In this document: piece by piece, positions 5,871 through 7,053 of the stretch
Numbering within the stretch: the stretch's first letter is position 1
How the letters are laid out: every line of letters starts with the position of its first letter
NCBI GenBank assembly: GCA_020024215.1
Contig: JAHHUC010000085.1
Coordinates: 1-7,053 of the forward strand
DNA from: Oscillospiraceae bacterium
Lineage (GTDB): Bacteria > Bacillota > Clostridia > Oscillospirales > Ruminococcaceae
Direction of reading: 5' to 3'
DNA: 7,053 nt
Program-made: the position numbers and the translations under genes
The notes under the pieces: model-generated
Database searches by the model: none
What the model saw: the letters and a program-made list of their open reading frames with translations, nothing else
Told to the model about the DNA's origin: nothing

Positions 5871-6441
5871 GATAAGAAAAATGATTTGTCAAAACCGTTT
5901 TCAGACGGCAAGTTTGCAGAAGACAGTCCTATAAGCAGCTCAAGAGGGGACAGCTTTCTTTTTTTCACTCAAGCAAAAGAGTAACAGCTATAACTGCATC
6001 GGATTTGTATAAAATGTCTGATATTGGAGCTGTAAGTCAATTAAAAGTATTAGCAGTTTATGAACAAAACAACCATGTATATGTGGATGTAAACCCAAAG
6101 GCCAGAGCATCATATAACATTACAGACAACACTATAATGCCAAATGTTCCTGGACAAAAAGGCTTGACAGCTATAAATCGCATTATAAGAAGGGCACATG
6201 CGGAAATAGGGAGTATGAACCAAGCAAGAAATGATGAAGATATTAAAGTAGGGGGGCAGGAAAACTTAGTGTATTTGGTGAGGAAATATGTAAATATTGC
6301 AAAACTGATATTAAGAAAAAGGGATTACTTCTTCTGTTAGATTATTTGGAAGTAAATCAATATTCGCAAAATCAGTCATGGGAATTTGATGCATCAGCAG
6401 GTGATTTTTTCACTTTAAAACAAAAAGGAAAAAGGTGGTAA
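5871..6441 (+). pseudogene. Deaminase-type polymorphic toxin C-terminal fragment, two frameshifts, no start
   Basis: Three successive frames join into one protein. Frame A (from 5871, after a TAA at 5868-5870) reads ...KPFSDGKFAEDSPISS...SFLFFTQAK and hits TAA at 5982. Frame B takes over at AAAA (5975-5978): RVTAITASDLYKMSDIGAVS...RRAHAEIGSMNQAR. Frame C takes over at GGGGGG (5251+1000, i.e. 6251-6256): AGKLSVFGEEICKYCKTDIKKKG...DFFTLKQKGKRW, stop 6439-6441. Adding one A and one G would give a continuous 190-residue frame. HAE (6197-6205) followed about 28 residues later by CKYC (6289-6300) is the zinc site of the cytidine-deaminase fold, used by many bacterial nucleic-acid deaminase toxins; the exact subfamily is uncertain. 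No start codon or ribosome site precedes it, so it resembles a displaced toxin tip cut off from its Rhs or other delivery part. The intact immunity gene starts 5 nt after the stop. The two deficits may be true mutations or homopolymer sequencing errors. Confidence 0.7.
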
Positions 6442-6446
6442 TTGCT

Positions 6447-6848
6447 ATGTATATTGATTATTTGACCTATCATGAAGTCGGCGTTCGCAACACGAAAAAA
6501 CTTTCAGTGGAACAGGGTAACTTAACAGACGGAAAATTGTCCAAACTGTTTGCTCAAATTGAACAAGGAAAAATCACTAATATAGAGGCTGGAAATGAGG
6601 AAGAAGCCTATTCTATGATTATTTTCCTTGAGGGAACAAATTCTCGTATTGGAATTTTGGATGAGGAAGAGGAAACCGGCTATGTATATGACAATTTGCA
6701 GGAGGATGAAAGTGATATTGGCATTGCTGGTTATGACTTCCCGAAATGGTCTGTTTGCAATAATCCTTCTATCCTGATTGAAATTTTGAAGGAATTTGCA
6801 GCCCATGGAGAAATGCTTTCCACAGTTTCCTGGAGAGAAGAATGGTAA
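6447..6848 (+). CDS. Imm1-like immunity protein, partner of the deaminase toxin fragment
   Basis: This gene encodes 133 residues from ATG 6447, with AAGGTGG at 6432-6438 eight nt upstream; the in-frame GTG at 6435 lies inside that site and is rejected. The ribosome site sits in the last codons of the toxin frame, the usual tight toxin-immunity coupling. The pattern fits the Imm1 family: a central hydrophobic strand pair (EAYSMIIFLEGTNSRIGIL), an acidic stretch (EEEETGYVYDN), and a C-terminal helix followed by G-E-x-x-x-x-V-x-W (EFAAHGEMLSTVSWREEW). Imm1 proteins are known partners of deaminase-fold toxins in polymorphic toxin systems and neutralise them in the cytoplasm. The family call is by eye. 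The gene appears intact although its toxin is broken, as expected if it still protects against kin toxins. A hairpin terminator follows 18 nt after the stop. Confidence 0.8.
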   Translation: MYIDYLTYHEVGVRNTKKLSVEQGNLTDGKLSKLFAQIEQGKITNIEAGNEEEAYSMIIFLEGTNSRIGILDEEEETGYVYDNLQEDESDIGIAGYDFPKWSVCNNPSILIEILKEFAAHGEMLSTVSWREEW

Positions 6849-6866
6849 ATCAACTAGGTAAAAGTG

Positions 6867-6920
6867 AAGAGGGACAGATGCTTTAAAGAATGTTCAAAGC
6901 ATTCCTCTTTTCTCATTTTA
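6867..6920 (+). terminator. Rho-independent-type terminator after the immunity gene
   Basis: AAGAGG (6867-6872) pairs with CCTCTT (6904-6909), and inside it ATGCTTT (6878-6884) pairs with AAAGCAT (6896-6902), leaving an 11-nt loop and a small internal loop. The tail TTTTCTCATTTTATC is T-rich. It begins 18 nt after the immunity stop and separates it from the following Rhs fragment. Confidence 0.6.
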
Positions 6921-6932
6921 TCAAAACAATAA

Positions 6933-7053
6933 TGCGATGAAGGTCTAAGTGATTTACTTGACAGAGACCGCTGTAATGTTCAGAACAAGAATCTGGTCTC
7001 ATATAGCAGCGGAGCAGCACAGGAATTGGAGTATGACGCCCGCGGCAATATTG
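6933..7053 (+). pseudogene. Rhs-repeat core fragment, headless, continuing past the window
   Basis: The frame is open from 6933 (after a TAA at 6930-6932) to the window end, but has no start codon or ribosome site. From about 6972 it reads NVQNKNLVSYSSG, then AAQELEYDARGNI. The Y-D-x-x-G-N-I pattern is the hallmark of Rhs/YD repeats, which build the shell of Rhs and WapA-type toxins. Base composition becomes G+C-richer here (GCCCGCGGC), unlike the immunity gene before it. A short piece of Rhs core without its N-terminus is what precedes a displaced toxin tip in orphan Rhs cassettes, so another toxin/immunity pair probably lies just beyond the window. The true left edge of the fragment is between 6933 and 6972. 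Confidence 0.55.

Noticed and set aside
5973..5984. Programmed -1 ribosomal frameshift at GCAAAAG
   Set aside because: The site is not a canonical X-XXY-YYZ heptamer and no start codon exists upstream, so a lesion or sequence error is simpler.
6005..6340. Middle toxin frame as a standalone 111-aa gene starting at TTG
   Set aside because: There is no ribosome site; homology-like sequence continues upstream and downstream in other frames, so it is part of the broken toxin.
6889..6983. Direct repeat AATGTTCA as an attachment site
   Set aside because: It is only 8 bases long and one copy is inside the terminator loop; chance is the simplest explanation.

Overview
The window looks like accessory DNA from a low-to-mid GC Gram-positive anaerobe, most likely a gut Clostridia member. 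The evidence is strong AGGAGG-type ribosome sites at 6-8 nt spacing, AT-rich intergenic DNA, a TTG start, and small families typical of that group. All supported genes are on the + strand. No tRNA, rRNA, CRISPR array or insertion sequence was seen.

Region 1 (1-2141) is visibly richer in G+C than what follows. It is a tight three-gene operon: the 3' end of a DKNYY-repeat protein, a 108-aa acidic protein resembling DUF5713, and a DUF4241 protein with a cysteine-rich zinc-ribbon-like head. The last gene has a perfect internal Shine-Dalgarno and ATG exactly at the domain boundary, so it may make two products or be a recent in-frame fusion.

Region 2 (2142-3412) begins with an AT-rich spacer carrying a promoter-like TTGACA inside a perfect 10-bp inverted repeat. 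A pair of unrecognised genes follows: a 126-aa soluble protein and a 182-aa two-helix membrane protein.

Region 3 (3413-5820) holds ordinary enzymes: a GNAT acetyltransferase and an alpha/beta hydrolase in one operon, then a separately promoted metallo-beta-lactamase-fold hydrolase of the COG1237 type.

Region 4 (5821-7053) is the most interesting part. It holds a headless fragment of a deaminase-type polymorphic toxin (HAE...CxxC) broken by two one-base homopolymer deficits. An intact Imm1-like immunity gene starts 5 nt after the toxin stop, and a hairpin terminator follows. At the window edge an Rhs-repeat fragment (YDARGNI) begins. This layout fits an array of displaced Rhs toxin-tip/immunity cassettes. 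The small unknown genes in regions 1 and 2 could be further immunity-type cargo, but that is inference.
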